Part shown: positions 55,431 to 64,000 of the stretch, in pieces
How positions within the stretch are numbered: the stretch's first letter is position 1
How the letters are laid out: every line of letters begins with the position of its first letter
NCBI GenBank assembly: GCA_963828825.1
Contig: CAWHGF010000001.1
Coordinates: 1-64,000, forward strand
DNA: 64,000 nucleotides
Source: Bog-473 sp963828825
GTDB lineage: Bacteria > Actinomycetota > Acidimicrobiia > Acidimicrobiales > RAAP-2
Direction: 5' to 3'
Position numbers and translations under genes: made by a program
Notes under the pieces: generated by a model
Told to the model about the DNA's origin: nothing
The model's input: only the letters and a program-made list of their open reading frames with translations
Databases searched by the model: none

Positions 55431-58400
55431 GTGCGCATCCCCAGCGACCTGACCGCTGACCCCTCGCCGCGCCGCCGCCACCGGGCGCGCTGGTGGCTGA
55501 TCGGCTTCGTCGTGGTCATCGTGATCCTGCTGGTATCGCTGCGCTCGTTGGCCGGGCTCTACACCGACAGCCTGTGGTTCTCGTCGGTGGACCTGCACAA
55601 CGTCTTTTCGACGCTGCTGGCGATCAAGCTCGGCCTCTTCGGCGTGTTCGGAGCGATCTTCTTCGCCGTCCTGTGGGTCAACCTGGTGGTGTGCGACCGC
55701 ATCGCCGGGCGCGACATCGTGCTGGCCCAGGAGGACGAGCTGGTACGCCGCTACCAGCAGTTCGTGCGGCCCTACGCGGGGCGGATCTATGTGGCACTGG
55801 CCTTCGTGCTGGCGTTGATCGGGGCGTCGGGGACGGTGGGGCAGTGGAACAACTGGATCCTGTTCCGACACGGCGGCAATTTCGGCGTGACCGACCCCCA
55901 GTTCCACAAGGACATCGGCTTTTACGTCTTCGACCTGCCCTTCATGACCTTCGTCGTAGATTGGACGCTGGCCATCCTGATCGTGACGTTGGCCGTCACG
56001 ATCGTGTTCCACTACTTCAACGGCGGGATTCAGCCCCAGCGGGGCCTGCCCCGGGTGCGCCCTCCGGTGAAGGCGCACATCTCGGTGCTGCTCGCGTTGA
56101 TCGCGCTGGACAAGGCCGCCGGCTACGTCCTGCAGCGCTATTCGCTGGTGAACGCGCAGGACGGCTACGTCAACGGTGCCGGGTACACCGATGTGCACGC
56201 CCGCCTGCCGGCGGAGACGCTGCTGATATACGTCTCGATCTTCGCCGCCGTTATCCTCCTCTTCAACATCCGGCGCCAGGGCTGGACCTTCCCGGTGCTG
56301 GCCATCGGGATCTGGGCCTTCGTGGCGCTGGTTGTCGGCATCATCTACCCGGCGCTGCTGCAGGCGCTCAAGGTTACGCCGGCGCAGAGCTCGCTGGAGG
56401 CGCCGTACATCCAGCGGAACATCACGGCCACCCGTGACGCCTACGGCCTGAACAACGTGCAGGTGCACCAGTTCCCCGCCGAGACGAGCATCAGTGCCAG
56501 CCAGACCGTCCTGGCCGCCACCACGATCAACAACATCCGGCAGTGGGACCCGGACCCGACGATCTCGCTACAGACGTTCCAGCGAGAGCAGGCCATCAAG
56601 GGCTACTACGTGTTCCCCTCGCTCGGCGTGGATCGCTACACGGTGAGCGGGGGGCTGACGCCGGTGCTGATCGGCGTGCGCGACATCTCGTCGGCCAACC
56701 TGGCCTCCCCGTCGTGGGTCAACACCCACCTGCAGTACACCCACGGCAACGGCGCCGCGGTGGCACTGGCCAACCAGACCAACCAGACCAACCCGGTCTA
56801 CGCCGTGCAGGGCGTGCCGCCGACGTCCTCCAAGGGGATTCCGGCCATCACCCAACCCAACGTCTACTTCGGGTTGGGGGAGACCGGCTACGTCGTGGCG
56901 AACACCAAGCAGCTGGAGGTCGACTATCAACAGAATGGCAACAGTGTCGAGAGCCACTACAAGGGCACCGGCGGTGTCCAGCTGTCGTCCCTTTTCACCC
57001 GGGCCGCCTTCGCGTTGCGGCTCGGTGACTTCAATCTCCTCATCTCGAGCCAGATCACGGACAAGTCGCGCATCATGTTCGTGCGCGACCCGGTGTCAAT
57101 GGCGGAGAAGGCGGCGCCCTTCCTCACGTTCGACCAGGACCCTTACGCGGTGATCAACAACAGCCCCGGGCCGGACAACGGGCACATCGACTGGATCGTC
57201 GACGGCTACACGACGACGGCCAATTACGCCTACTCGCAGAACGCCAACACCCAGCAGGTGGCGATCGGGAGCAGCCTCCCGGGGAGCTACAACTACGTGC
57301 GAAATTCGGTGAAGGTCGTCATCGACGCCTACTCCGGGAAGATGACCTTCTACGACAACGATCCGCAGGACCCCATTCTGCGGGCCTACTCGGCCGCCTT
57401 CCCGAACATGTTCGTCCCACTGTCGAAGATGCCGACCTCGTTGCAGGCGCACCTCCGCTACCCCCCGGACATCTTCTCCATTCAGTCCGCCATTTACGGG
57501 CGCTACCACCTGAGCAACCCGTCGGCCTTCTACGCCGCCAGCAGCGCCTGGCAGCTCTCGCCCACCGCCGGCGCCGGCCCCCAGTCGCAGGCCCTTATCG
57601 CGCAGAACACCTACAACAACCAGGGGCAGCTGATCTCGACGACCCCGGCCCGCATGGCGCCCCAGTACCAGGTGTACTCCCTGCCCGGCACCAGCCAGAC
57701 CAAGCAGACCTTCACGGTCTCGGATGGTTACGTCCCGGCATCGCAATCCTCCCTTTCGGGCTCCGGCCAGAACTTCAACCTCACCGCGTGGATGGTCGGG
57801 CTCTCCGACCCGGCGCACTACGGCCAGCTGAACCTCTACGAGGTCCCCCAGGGGACGACCGGTCCGGCCAACGCCGACGCCGAGATCTCGGCCAACGCGA
57901 CCGTGTCGAAGGACATCTCGCTGCTGGACCAGCGTGGATCCGAGGTGCTGCTGGGGGAGACGCTCATGGTCCCCATCGCGGACTCCATGGTGTACATACG
58001 CCCGCTGTACGTGTCCCCCACCACGAACCCGCAGCCTCAGCTGCAGTACGTCATCGCGGTGCTCGGCAAGAACGTACAGATCGACACGTCACTGTCGAAC
58101 GTCCTCTCCGACCTGCTCGGGACGACGGTCACGCTGCCGTCCGGCACAGGCGTGTCGTCGACCGGCACGGTGCCGGCGGCCGTCACGGGGATCCTCCAGC
58201 AGGCCCAGACCGACTACACCAACGCACTGGCCGCGCTGAAGGCGGGGAACCTGTCGGAGTTCCAGAGCGACGTCGTTCTCATGCAGCAAGCCATCAGCCA
58301 GGCCCAGCAGGTGATCAGCCTAGCGACACCCGGGTCGACGCCGACCACGACCACGACCACGACGGTGCCACCGGTCAAGGGGGCCAAGACGTCGAAGAAG

Positions 58401-58535
58401 GCCGGCACCACGACCACTTCGACCTCGCGCGCGACGACGACGTCAACCACCACCACGTCGGTGCCGACGAGCACCGAGCCCAAGAACGCCACCACCACAT
58501 CGACGACGTTGGTCTCGGCCGCGGCCCGGTCCTGA
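55431..58535 (+). CDS. UPF0182 (COG1615) large membrane protein
   Basis: 1034 residues. A helix follows the basic start (WLIGFVVVIVILLVSLRSLAG), with about seven membrane segments in the first 330 residues, then a ~600-residue extracytoplasmic domain (SAFNMFVPLSKMP-like, ending QYVIAVLGKNVQID). The C-terminus is Thr/Ser-rich (TTTSTSRATTTSTTTTS) and may be glycosylated. The family is widespread in actinobacteria and cyanobacteria without known function. GTG 55431 is probably leaderless. It follows the DivIVA-like gene by 73 bases. Confidence 0.92.
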   Translation: MRIPSDLTADPSPRRRHRARWWLIGFVVVIVILLVSLRSLAGLYTDSLWFSSVDLHNVFSTLLAIKLGLFGVFGAIFFAVLWVNLVVCDRIAGRDIVLAQEDELVRRYQQFVRPYAGRIYVALAFVLALIGASGTVGQWNNWILFRHGGNFGVTDPQFHKDIGFYVFDLPFMTFVVDWTLAILIVTLAVTIVFHYFNGGIQPQRGLPRVRPPVKAHISVLLALIALDKAAGYVLQRYSLVNAQDGYVNGAGYTDVHARLPAETLLIYVSIFAAVILLFNIRRQGWTFPVLAIGIWAFVALVVGIIYPALLQALKVTPAQSSLEAPYIQRNITATRDAYGLNNVQVHQFPAETSISASQTVLAATTINNIRQWDPDPTISLQTFQREQAIKGYYVFPSLGVDRYTVSGGLTPVLIGVRDISSANLASPSWVNTHLQYTHGNGAAVALANQTNQTNPVYAVQGVPPTSSKGIPAITQPNVYFGLGETGYVVANTKQLEVDYQQNGNSVESHYKGTGGVQLSSLFTRAAFALRLGDFNLLISSQITDKSRIMFVRDPVSMAEKAAPFLTFDQDPYAVINNSPGPDNGHIDWIVDGYTTTANYAYSQNANTQQVAIGSSLPGSYNYVRNSVKVVIDAYSGKMTFYDNDPQDPILRAYSAAFPNMFVPLSKMPTSLQAHLRYPPDIFSIQSAIYGRYHLSNPSAFYAASSAWQLSPTAGAGPQSQALIAQNTYNNQGQLISTTPARMAPQYQVYSLPGTSQTKQTFTVSDGYVPASQSSLSGSGQNFNLTAWMVGLSDPAHYGQLNLYEVPQGTTGPANADAEISANATVSKDISLLDQRGSEVLLGETLMVPIADSMVYIRPLYVSPTTNPQPQLQYVIAVLGKNVQIDTSLSNVLSDLLGTTVTLPSGTGVSSTGTVPAAVTGILQQAQTDYTNALAALKAGNLSEFQSDVVLMQQAISQAQQVISLATPGSTPTTTTTTTVPPVKGAKTSKKAGTTTTSTSRATTTSTTTTSVPTSTEPKNATTTSTTLVSAAARS

Positions 58536-58660
58536 GCCGGACTTGGGACGGCGTTGCCGCGGAGCCCAGACGGTATCCCTCCGGGTGCGATTCCGGTTGC
58601 AGACGAGGCCGGCGGGTCCCATGATGGGGAGGACGAGGCGTCAGGAAAGGAAGTCTTCTG

Positions 58661-59050
58661 ATGGGACTGCTCGACAAGGTCAAGGCGCAGGCGACGGCGG
58701 CCACGGAGATGGCCAAGGACGCGGCGGCGAAGGGCCAGGCCAAGATGAACGACGTCCAGGCCAAGAAGGCGGCCGACGGCATGCTGCGCGACCTCGGTGC
58801 CGCCTTCTACGCCACCAAGACGGGACGATCCACCCCGACCACCGACGCGGACATTGCGCAGCTGGTGACGGCACTGCAGGCGCACGAGTCCGAGCACGGC
58901 CAGATCACTCTGGCCCCCGAGTCCGCCGCGGCCGCCCCGACGGCAACCCCGGCCGGTGACGGATCAGCTGCTCCGCCCCCGCCACCGCCCCCGACAGCTG
59001 CCGACCCATCTTCCCCGCCGCCTCCTCCGCCGACGGCTCAGACCCTGTAG
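58661..59050 (+). CDS. Small helical protein with Pro-rich tail
   Basis: 129 residues; ATG after AGGAAAGGAAG. An amphipathic N-terminal helix (LLDKVKAQATAATEMAKDAA), a conserved-looking core (DGMLRDLGAAFYATKTG, IAQLVTALQAHESEHG) and a tail of proline runs. No signal peptide. Downstream of the UPF0182 gene by 125 bases; could be functionally linked, but the sequence gives no proof. Confidence 0.75.
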   Translation: MGLLDKVKAQATAATEMAKDAAAKGQAKMNDVQAKKAADGMLRDLGAAFYATKTGRSTPTTDADIAQLVTALQAHESEHGQITLAPESAAAAPTATPAGDGSAAPPPPPPPTAADPSSPPPPPPTAQTL

Positions 59051-59118
59051 CTGGGCCGGACCGGCCGGCGGTCAGAGCGTGTCCGAGCGTCGCCGTGGTG
59101 AGCGCCCCGTCGTCCATG

Positions 59119-59124
59119 TAGGAT
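59119..59124 (+). promoter_or_regulatory. -10 TAGGAT of the initiator tRNA gene
   Basis: TAGGAT ends 11 bases before the mature tRNA 5' end, a normal distance. The -35 at 17 bases (TGGTGA) is weak. Confidence 0.5.
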
Positions 59125-59135
59125 GCTTTTTCCGC

Positions 59136-59209
<74 letters not shown>

Positions 59210-59298
59210 CTCAGAGGGCCTGGTCACGGGCTCGAATCGATCAGGGGCGTCGGTCTCCGTCGGAGCGTTCTCCAGGGTGTTCCACCGGAGAGAAAACC

Positions 59299-59320
59299 GG
59301 CTCTTCGGATTCTGGCGGGG
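59299..59320 (+). repeat. Left terminal inverted repeat of the ISL3 element
   Basis: GGCTCTTCGGATTCTGGCGG, then GG. The first 12 bases match the opposite end perfectly and the last 5 also agree. Confidence 0.8.
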
Positions 59321-59329
59321 TCCAGCACC

Positions 59330-60646
59330 TCACCGGACGACGATGGAACCGAGCACGCGCCAGTTGGGCTTGCCGGCGTAGAGCAACGCCCGGATCCGAT
59401 AGTTCTCGAAGTTGCGGAACCCGAAGGCGATCCGTTTGATGCGCTTGATCAGGTTGTTGAGGGCCTCGGTGGGGCCATTGGAGACTCGGGCCAGATGGAA
59501 GTTGGCGATCTTGTCGAACCAGTCCCGAAGCGTGCGCCCGAGCTTTTGGATCTCGGGCGGCATGGTGGGTCGGCGGCAGTGCTGCTCGAGCTCTCTCAGC
59601 ATCGCTCGGGCCGCCTTGGGGTCCTTGGTCCGATAGAAGTCGCGTAGTCGTTCTTTGACCCGGTAGGCGATGGCCACTTCAGCACCGGGGTCGCCCAGGG
59701 TGAGCAGCGACCACAGGCGCTGTGATGCCCCTTGGTCGAGTTTCTCCTCGCCGCGCAGCAGCACCCGGCGCACCCGATAGAGCGGATCGTCCCGGCGTCC
59801 ACGGTGTCCGGTCTGTTCGTGTTGCACCCGTCGGCGCACGGCGTCGAGGCTGCGATTGGCCAGCGATATGACGTGGAAGGGATCGACGACCTGGTGAGCC
59901 TTGGGCAGCATCACCGAATAGACCGCCGCGTAGGTGGCCGACATGTCGAGAGCCCCGAATCGGATCCGCTCCTTCCAGCCCTTGGACTGCTTGTCGATCC
60001 AGCCCGCCACATCGGTGTATTTGCGCGTCGGGAGGATCTCGATGATCTGGTGGTTCTCGACATCGGCGACGGTGGTGGCGTAGTCGGTCGTCACCCGCGA
60101 GGAGAGTTTCACGAACGACGTCTCGTCGAGGCCGATGGCGCTCGTGCGATTCAAGCGCTTGCGATCGGCGCTGAGCAGGGCCTCGCCATAGATGCACACG
60201 GCGTCGTTGACCGTGTGCCAGTCACAGCCCAGCTCGGCCGCGACCTCTCGGACCGTCCGGCCGCCACCGACTTGGACCGTGGCCCACTTGGCCGCCCTCG
60301 TCGTCAACAAGCAGCTCTTGGCCGCGATCCGGTGGTCCGAGAGCACCCAGCTCCGCTTTGGACACGCCCGGTTCACGCAGCGCATCCGGTGCTTCTTCCA
60401 CGCCAGCGACATAGGGGTCCCATAGACAGGGAGGTCGATGTAGTGCACCACAGGGCGCTCTTTGACCTGAGCTCTCCCAGCACACTTCGGGCAGCGCACG
60501 TCCCCGACCACCTGCTCGATCATCAACTCGACGTCGGGTCCTCGACGCACGTAGCGCAGGACCGAGACGTCTTTGAGACCCACCAGCGCGGCGAGGATCT
60601 CACTAGGGTGGACAAGGACGGAGGTGCTTCGCGGATGTTGGCTCAC
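59330..60646 (-). CDS. ISL3-family transposase
   Basis: 438 residues. A zinc-ribbon-like start (VRCPKCAGRAQVKERPVVHY, RCVNRACPKRSW) and HTH (GRTVREVAAELGCDWHTVND) precede the DDE domain with first Asp in IGLDETSF, second in VVDPFHVISLAN, and the Glu in NGPTEALNNLIKRIKR. GTG 60646 lies inside the element; an upstream TTG at 60730 lies outside it and is rejected. The gene is intact, so the element may be active. Confidence 0.95.
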   Translation of the reverse strand: MSQHPRSTSVLVHPSEILAALVGLKDVSVLRYVRRGPDVELMIEQVVGDVRCPKCAGRAQVKERPVVHYIDLPVYGTPMSLAWKKHRMRCVNRACPKRSWVLSDHRIAAKSCLLTTRAAKWATVQVGGGRTVREVAAELGCDWHTVNDAVCIYGEALLSADRKRLNRTSAIGLDETSFVKLSSRVTTDYATTVADVENHQIIEILPTRKYTDVAGWIDKQSKGWKERIRFGALDMSATYAAVYSVMLPKAHQVVDPFHVISLANRSLDAVRRRVQHEQTGHRGRRDDPLYRVRRVLLRGEEKLDQGASQRLWSLLTLGDPGAEVAIAYRVKERLRDFYRTKDPKAARAMLRELEQHCRRPTMPPEIQKLGRTLRDWFDKIANFHLARVSNGPTEALNNLIKRIKRIAFGFRNFENYRIRALLYAGKPNWRVLGSIVVR

Positions 60647-60702
60647 ACCACAACCCTGGAGCGCCTTCGCCGAATTCAGGGGGACCTCCAGCCGCAGCGG
60701 CT

Positions 60703-60724
60703 CCCCGCTGAGATCCGAAGAGCC
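60703..60724 (-). repeat. Right terminal inverted repeat of the ISL3 element
   Basis: On the minus strand it reads GGCTCTTCGGATCTCAGCGG, then GG, facing the left end. Confidence 0.8.
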
Positions 60725-60729
60725 ACTCA

Positions 60730-62046
60730 ATGGTGAGGTCCGTCATTAGAGAGGGACAAGGGGCCCGTATTCAGCGGTCGGCCTGGGTAAGCGGGGGCAT
60801 CGTCATGATGTTGACCGTCTTGCTAGTCAGTTCGGTTCAGACGGCTGCGGGAGCGGATCAGCGACCCTCCCCGGCCTGGGCCGCTGACCGATGGTCGATG
60901 TCGGAAGCGCATTTCGAGAAAGGGACCGCGACGGCCTCAGTGCCGCCGAAGTACCAGGTTCTTTACACTGATCTCTCCAGGCAACTGGACAACTACAGCG
61001 ATGCTGTGGCCGCCATGCCCACGAACCGGCGCCACGGGCCAGCGCCCCTGGTCCGGGGAGTAGAGCTCCTCGACGCAAATGCCAACCGGGGGACCGCACT
61101 GTTCGGCCCGACGGTGCTGAGCAGCGTGTCCCGTGACATCGCCCACTTCAAAGCCGCCGGTGTCTCGGGGCTTACTCTCGGCATCAAGTTGCCGTATCTG
61201 CTGTCGTCGTATAGCGGTGCAGACGCGGCGCGGTACCTCACGTTCTACGAATCCGTCGCCTCCATGATCCGTTCACAGCACATGACGGTCGATGTTGAGC
61301 TGTCAGCGGCCTTTTGTGGAACGGCATACTCATCGTGTTCGTTCACGTTTCCGAATACCGTGGCCGGCTTCGCCACTCTCACCGCCCAGCAGGCGCGAAT
61401 CGTTATCTCGAAGATCCATCCGAACTATCTCACGCTCATTTCTGAAGACACCACAGATGCCCTCCTCACCAAAGACCCGACGCTTGACACCGAGGCCGGC
61501 TCGGCGGCATTCGTGTCTCAAGTGTTGAGCCAGATCGGCTCGCACCCAGGCGTCTCTGTGGGAGCGGGCGCCGCTACCTGGGAGCCCCCAACGTTCAATC
61601 AAGCCCTCCTGAAGTTGCCGATCGACTATCTGGATCTTCACATTTACCCCATTGGACCGATCGAGGTATCCAATCTCGTCACTGATACCAGACTTGCGAA
61701 TGCAGCTCACAAACCTTTGATGGCGGATGAGGTATGGCTCTACAAGGACATTTCACCGACGGGGAATCCGACCGGGACCGCCGTTTCCGACCTGAACAAC
61801 TTCAGCTTCTTCGCTCCCCTCGATGCTCGCTTTGCCACCATCACGCAACAATGGGCCACAAAGGCCGGAGCTGTCTACGACTCAGCCTTTTGGTCCTGGC
61901 AGCTGTTCGGCTACGCGACTTGGACGCCGACACTCGATAGCGCGAGTTACGACCAGCTCTCCCTCATGACGGACACTGACGCGATCGAAGCAATGGTGGC
62001 GGCCCAGGTCACTTCGTTCGGCCAGGACTGGACGAAGATGCGTTGA
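60730..62046 (+). CDS. Secreted TIM-barrel glycoside-hydrolase-like protein
   Basis: 438 residues. An N-terminal signal peptide (GGIVMMLTVLLVSSVQTAAG) is followed by a barrel-like fold: SRDIAHFKAAGVSGLTLGIK, MTVDVELSAAFCGT, YLTLISEDTTDAL, LDLHIYPIGPIEVSNLV and KPLMADEVWLYK, where the D/E residues at strand ends resemble glycosidase acids. No family is assigned with certainty. GC content is lower than its neighbours. The ATG is 5 bases from the IS end, so its native promoter is probably displaced and the true N-terminus may differ. Confidence 0.75.
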   Translation: MVRSVIREGQGARIQRSAWVSGGIVMMLTVLLVSSVQTAAGADQRPSPAWAADRWSMSEAHFEKGTATASVPPKYQVLYTDLSRQLDNYSDAVAAMPTNRRHGPAPLVRGVELLDANANRGTALFGPTVLSSVSRDIAHFKAAGVSGLTLGIKLPYLLSSYSGADAARYLTFYESVASMIRSQHMTVDVELSAAFCGTAYSSCSFTFPNTVAGFATLTAQQARIVISKIHPNYLTLISEDTTDALLTKDPTLDTEAGSAAFVSQVLSQIGSHPGVSVGAGAATWEPPTFNQALLKLPIDYLDLHIYPIGPIEVSNLVTDTRLANAAHKPLMADEVWLYKDISPTGNPTGTAVSDLNNFSFFAPLDARFATITQQWATKAGAVYDSAFWSWQLFGYATWTPTLDSASYDQLSLMTDTDAIEAMVAAQVTSFGQDWTKMR

Positions 62047-62232
62047 TTCTCAAACGAACTCTGACTAACCGAGCCATTTCGCTCGTGACAACGAAGCATC
62101 TGGCCGACTGGAGTTGAGAAGTCCGCGCTCGCCGGATTTGGGTTGTCTGGAGCCAACGAACCAACCTCGGCCGCAGTTCAATCCAACTGAGAACGGCGGG
62201 CCGTCGACCACCAGTGGGTGGTTCAGGTTCGG
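62047..62232. other. Gap between convergent genes, nothing recognised
   Basis: 186 bases between the secreted-protein stop and the MarR stop. No hairpin with a T-run and no coding frame of note. Confidence 0.4.
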
Positions 62233-62733
62233 CTAGGGCTCCGTCGAAGAACGACGCAGATATGCGCGTAGACGCACATCCTCGCCAGCGTCCAACGCGT
62301 CGAGCAACGCCCCCAACGCTGAGAAGGCCGTCCCCCCGATCTCGACTCGCAGTTCATCCTCAATCGACTGGGCCGCCCGACGCTGGTGCTCCAGGTATTC
62401 GATTCCTTGGGGAGTGAGAACAACCGACTTCTCCCGCTTGCTGGTCATCGAGTCAACCACCGACACGTAACCACTATCACGGAGGTGTGCCACGACCTTG
62501 GTGGCTCCCTGCCGGGTGATGCCGAGTTCTCGTCCGATGCCCGAGATGGTTGATCCCGCCTCAGGCGAGCACATACGCAACACCCGGCCGTCGGGAAACC
62601 TGCGCTCCCCGAACCCCATCTCGGACATGGCACGATCCATCCGAAGCTGGTAGCCGAGCCAGGCACGACGGAGCGCCGCTCCGAGGCCGAACGATGTCGA
62701 CGAAACGCCTGCTGTGTCGGCGTGCGGGACCAC
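62233..62733 (-). CDS. MarR-family transcriptional regulator
   Basis: 166 residues. The winged HTH is visible in STISGIGRELGITRQGATKV, VAHLRDSGYVSVVDSMTSKR and EKSVVLTPQGIEYLE; helices before and after mediate dimerisation. GTG 62733 is seven bases after TAACAT (62746-62741), so it is probably leaderless. It is divergent from a small ORF and secreted-protein gene whose promoter overlaps its own, and likely represses both. The ligand is unknown. Confidence 0.9.
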   Translation of the reverse strand: MVPHADTAGVSSTSFGLGAALRRAWLGYQLRMDRAMSEMGFGERRFPDGRVLRMCSPEAGSTISGIGRELGITRQGATKVVAHLRDSGYVSVVDSMTSKREKSVVLTPQGIEYLEHQRRAAQSIEDELRVEIGGTAFSALGALLDALDAGEDVRLRAYLRRSSTEP

Positions 62734-62740
62734 GAGTGAG

Positions 62741-62792
62741 ATGTTAGCAAACTGTGAACTTGGTTGACAGTCTGCTCGGGGCGCCCAATACT
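62741..62792. promoter_or_regulatory. Overlapping divergent promoters with an inverted repeat
   Basis: Plus strand: TTGACA (62764-62769), 17 bases, AATACT (62787-62792), ATG 62799 six bases later. Minus strand: TAACAT (62746-62741) before GTG 62733. ACTGT-N11-ACAGT (62751-62771) covers the plus -35 and is a candidate MarR site. Confidence 0.6.
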
Positions 62793-62798
62793 GCGAAC

Positions 62799-62876
62799 AT
62801 GCGGCGGGCAGATACCACGATGTACCTGGACTCACTGCTTTCCGATCTGGCCGATCCCGAGAACCCGTCCTCATGA
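62799..62876 (+). CDS. 25-residue leader-like small ORF
   Basis: ATG 62799 opens MRRADTTMYLDSLLSDLADP plus five residues. It begins six bases after a strong promoter -10, with no room for a ribosome site, so it would be leaderless. Its stop overlaps the ATG of the next gene (ATGA at 62873). It may be a real small protein or a device that brings ribosomes to the downstream start, which lacks its own ribosome site. Too short to judge by composition. Confidence 0.5.
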   Translation: MRRADTTMYLDSLLSDLADPENPSS

Positions 62877-64000
62877 CACAGGACCGGTGCGGGCGAGGGG
62901 TTGCCCGCGCCATGGGTGTGGCGGCGGCGCTGACACTGAGCATGACGCTGGCAAGCGCGGCGACGGCCACAGCGTCAGAGGCGACTGCTACCCCAGGTCC
63001 TGGTGCGTCGTACGCCGTGCCCGCACAGCGCCAAGCGCTGACGACGAACGCCAAGTCCGCGGTGGCCCACGACACCGAGACCGAAGCGCTCGTGACGCAG
63101 TTGGGTCGCGTCTTCGCAGCAACGGGTCAATGGGAATATCCCGGCCGTTCTGCGTTCGGACAGGTCCTGGTCAAGAAGACCAAGACCGCCCCGTGGACGG
63201 TCTTCGAGCAGACGCAGTCACTCCGGGTCCAGGCGTTGGACTCCTTCTCGATCCCGAAGGATCAGGGTCTGGGGCCGGGCCATTCCCTCCTCGTCACCCA
63301 AGCGATCGTCGACGGTCGCTCAAGGATCCAGTGGTTGCTCGACGGCGCGAACTCGTTCTCCCTTCGCAATTCGTACGTACTTCCCGCGGGCGCCGACGTC
63401 CGTGCATTCGGGACACACAAGGTGGGCGGGGTCTGGTCCGTCTATGCCGGTGTGCGCCCGACGGGGGTTATACAAGGGGTGTGGTCGCCAGCCCGCCACA
63501 CCTTGGTGTTCAGTCCCAAGCCCGAGCTCAGCGTGGCGCCGCCAGGGTCACCGGGTGCGGTGACGCAGAAGGTGACAGGCTTCGCCGATTGTGGCGGTGC
63601 CCTCTACACCACCATCAACACGAGGCTCTATCGACGAAACGACGGCGCCCTGCCTTCTGGTATCCCTCGCTGGGTCCCGGTCTACCGAGCGCCACCGGTA
63701 GGGGTGCACAACAGCGGGCTGCGGGGCATCACGTGCATGACCCATGACGGGTCACCGTCGCTCCTCCTCTCGACGGAGGGCAACGGCAACGTGTACCGCT
63801 TCGACAAGCTGCCACCGGGCCAGCTCGATACCACCGCGGTTCCGAGTCCGGGTTCGGTCTCCGACGGGCTGGTGCAGACGCTCGAGTTTGAACCCGTCCC
63901 TGCGATCCGCCAGATGCTGGCGACGCAGGGAACGGTCATTCCGGCAACAGGACGAGGCTCGATCGCGTATGTGATCGCGGCCTACAACAACGGTGACTTC
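62873..64000 (+). CDS. Secreted protein of unknown function, runs off the window
   Basis: 376 codons readable from ATG 62873 to the window end with no stop. Signal peptide with a short basic start and hydrophobic core (AMGVAAALTLSMTLASAATA), then a repetitive beta-rich region: GQWEYPGRSAFGQVLVKK, GGVWSVYAGVRPTG and GNGNVYRFDKLPPGQLD, suggestive of a propeller- or lectin-like fold. No catalytic motif found. Start is fixed by overlap with the upstream small ORF and lacks a ribosome site. Probably under MarR control. Confidence 0.75.
   Translation, partial: MTQDRCGRGVARAMGVAAALTLSMTLASAATATASEATATPGPGASYAVPAQRQALTTNAKSAVAHDTETEALVTQLGRVFAATGQWEYPGRSAFGQVLVKKTKTAPWTVFEQTQSLRVQALDSFSIPKDQGLGPGHSLLVTQAIVDGRSRIQWLLDGANSFSLRNSYVLPAGADVRAFGTHKVGGVWSVYAGVRPTGVIQGVWSPARHTLVFSPKPELSVAPPGSPGAVTQKVTGFADCGGALYTTINTRLYRRNDGALPSGIPRWVPVYRAPPVGVHNSGLRGITCMTHDGSPSLLLSTEGNGNVYRFDKLPPGQLDTTAVPSPGSVSDGLVQTLEFEPVPAIRQMLATQGTVIPATGRGSIAYVIAAYNNGDF

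Larger units (their letters stand above)
59299..60724 (-). mobile_element. ISL3-family insertion sequence
   Basis: 1426 bp bounded by imperfect 22-bp inverted repeats starting GGCTCTTCGGAT at each end, containing one intact transposase gene. ISL3 elements normally make 8-bp target duplications; the flanks here (AGAAAACC left, ACTCAATG right) do not match, so one junction may be rearranged. It lies 89 bases from the initiator tRNA and ends 5 bases before the ATG of a secreted-protein gene. Confidence 0.85.

Noticed and set aside
60646..60730. TTG 60730 as the transposase start
   Set aside because: It lies outside the right inverted repeat and adds residues atypical of ISL3 transposases; GTG 60646 is inside the element.

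Overview
The window is a GC-rich actinobacterial chromosome segment. Two WhiB proteins, a GuaB3-type IMP dehydrogenase paralogue, a deazaflavin (F420)-type nitroreductase, a mycobacterial Sdh1-type succinate dehydrogenase, a YlbL/Lon-like protease and many leaderless-looking starts behind TANNNT -10 elements all point to Actinomycetota. An Acidimicrobiia-like lineage is my best guess, but that is inference; no rRNA is present.

Layout. 117-7983: guaB3, guaA, pcrA, a stand-alone B12-binding domain gene and sucCD, all on +. 8015-10506: a membrane protein, a K+ channel, a HAD remnant and a small hypothetical. 10652-17307: an accessory patch with a phosphate-type MFS permease, a 5'-truncated phospholipase C-like gene, a LysR regulator, a large secreted phosphoesterase with Ig-like repeats, and an HNH remnant. 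17579-22074: one-carbon/purine genes purN-purH-folD-cupin-metF. 22168-23319: a two-gene unit resembling a nucleotidyltransferase toxin-antitoxin pair behind three 11-bp iterons. 23409-25661: icd and mdh. 25792-29921: a circularly permuted ATP-grasp/Alpha-E fusion with a 15-glutamine linker, a transglutaminase and an ACT protein. 30034-37008: assorted oxidoreductases, a TetR/nitroreductase pair with a readable operator, small hypotheticals, an SDR and an SCP2 protein. 37089-41661: sdhBAC divergent from a LysR gene with a strong inverted repeat between them. 41671-45177: MoxR-type AAA plus VWA protein. 45546-47016: two whiB genes flanking a formiminotransferase-like gene. 48150-55357: envelope/cell-division-like genes (degenerate zincin, dead HtrA-like PDZ protein, MreB-like, HEAT, YlbL, DivIVA-like fusion). 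55431-59050: UPF0182 protein and a small Pro-rich protein. 59136-60724: initiator tRNA followed by an ISL3 element. 60730-64000: two secreted proteins and a MarR regulator.

Three themes cut across the window. Central carbon metabolism is strongly represented (sucCD, sdh, icd, mdh), and GMP/purine/folate genes form compact operons. Several genes start 6-9 nt after a TANNNT hexamer, sometimes with the upstream TAG stop codon forming the hexamer, so many junctions may carry internal leaderless promoters. Four genes carry an apparent single extra base in short G/C runs, all of the same type, so sequencing error is as likely as gene decay.

The least described items are the DivIVA-like protein with a phage-head-morphogenesis-like Cys tail, the iteron-controlled nucleotidyltransferase pair, the poly-Q ATP-grasp fusion, and the paired inactive protease-like proteins.
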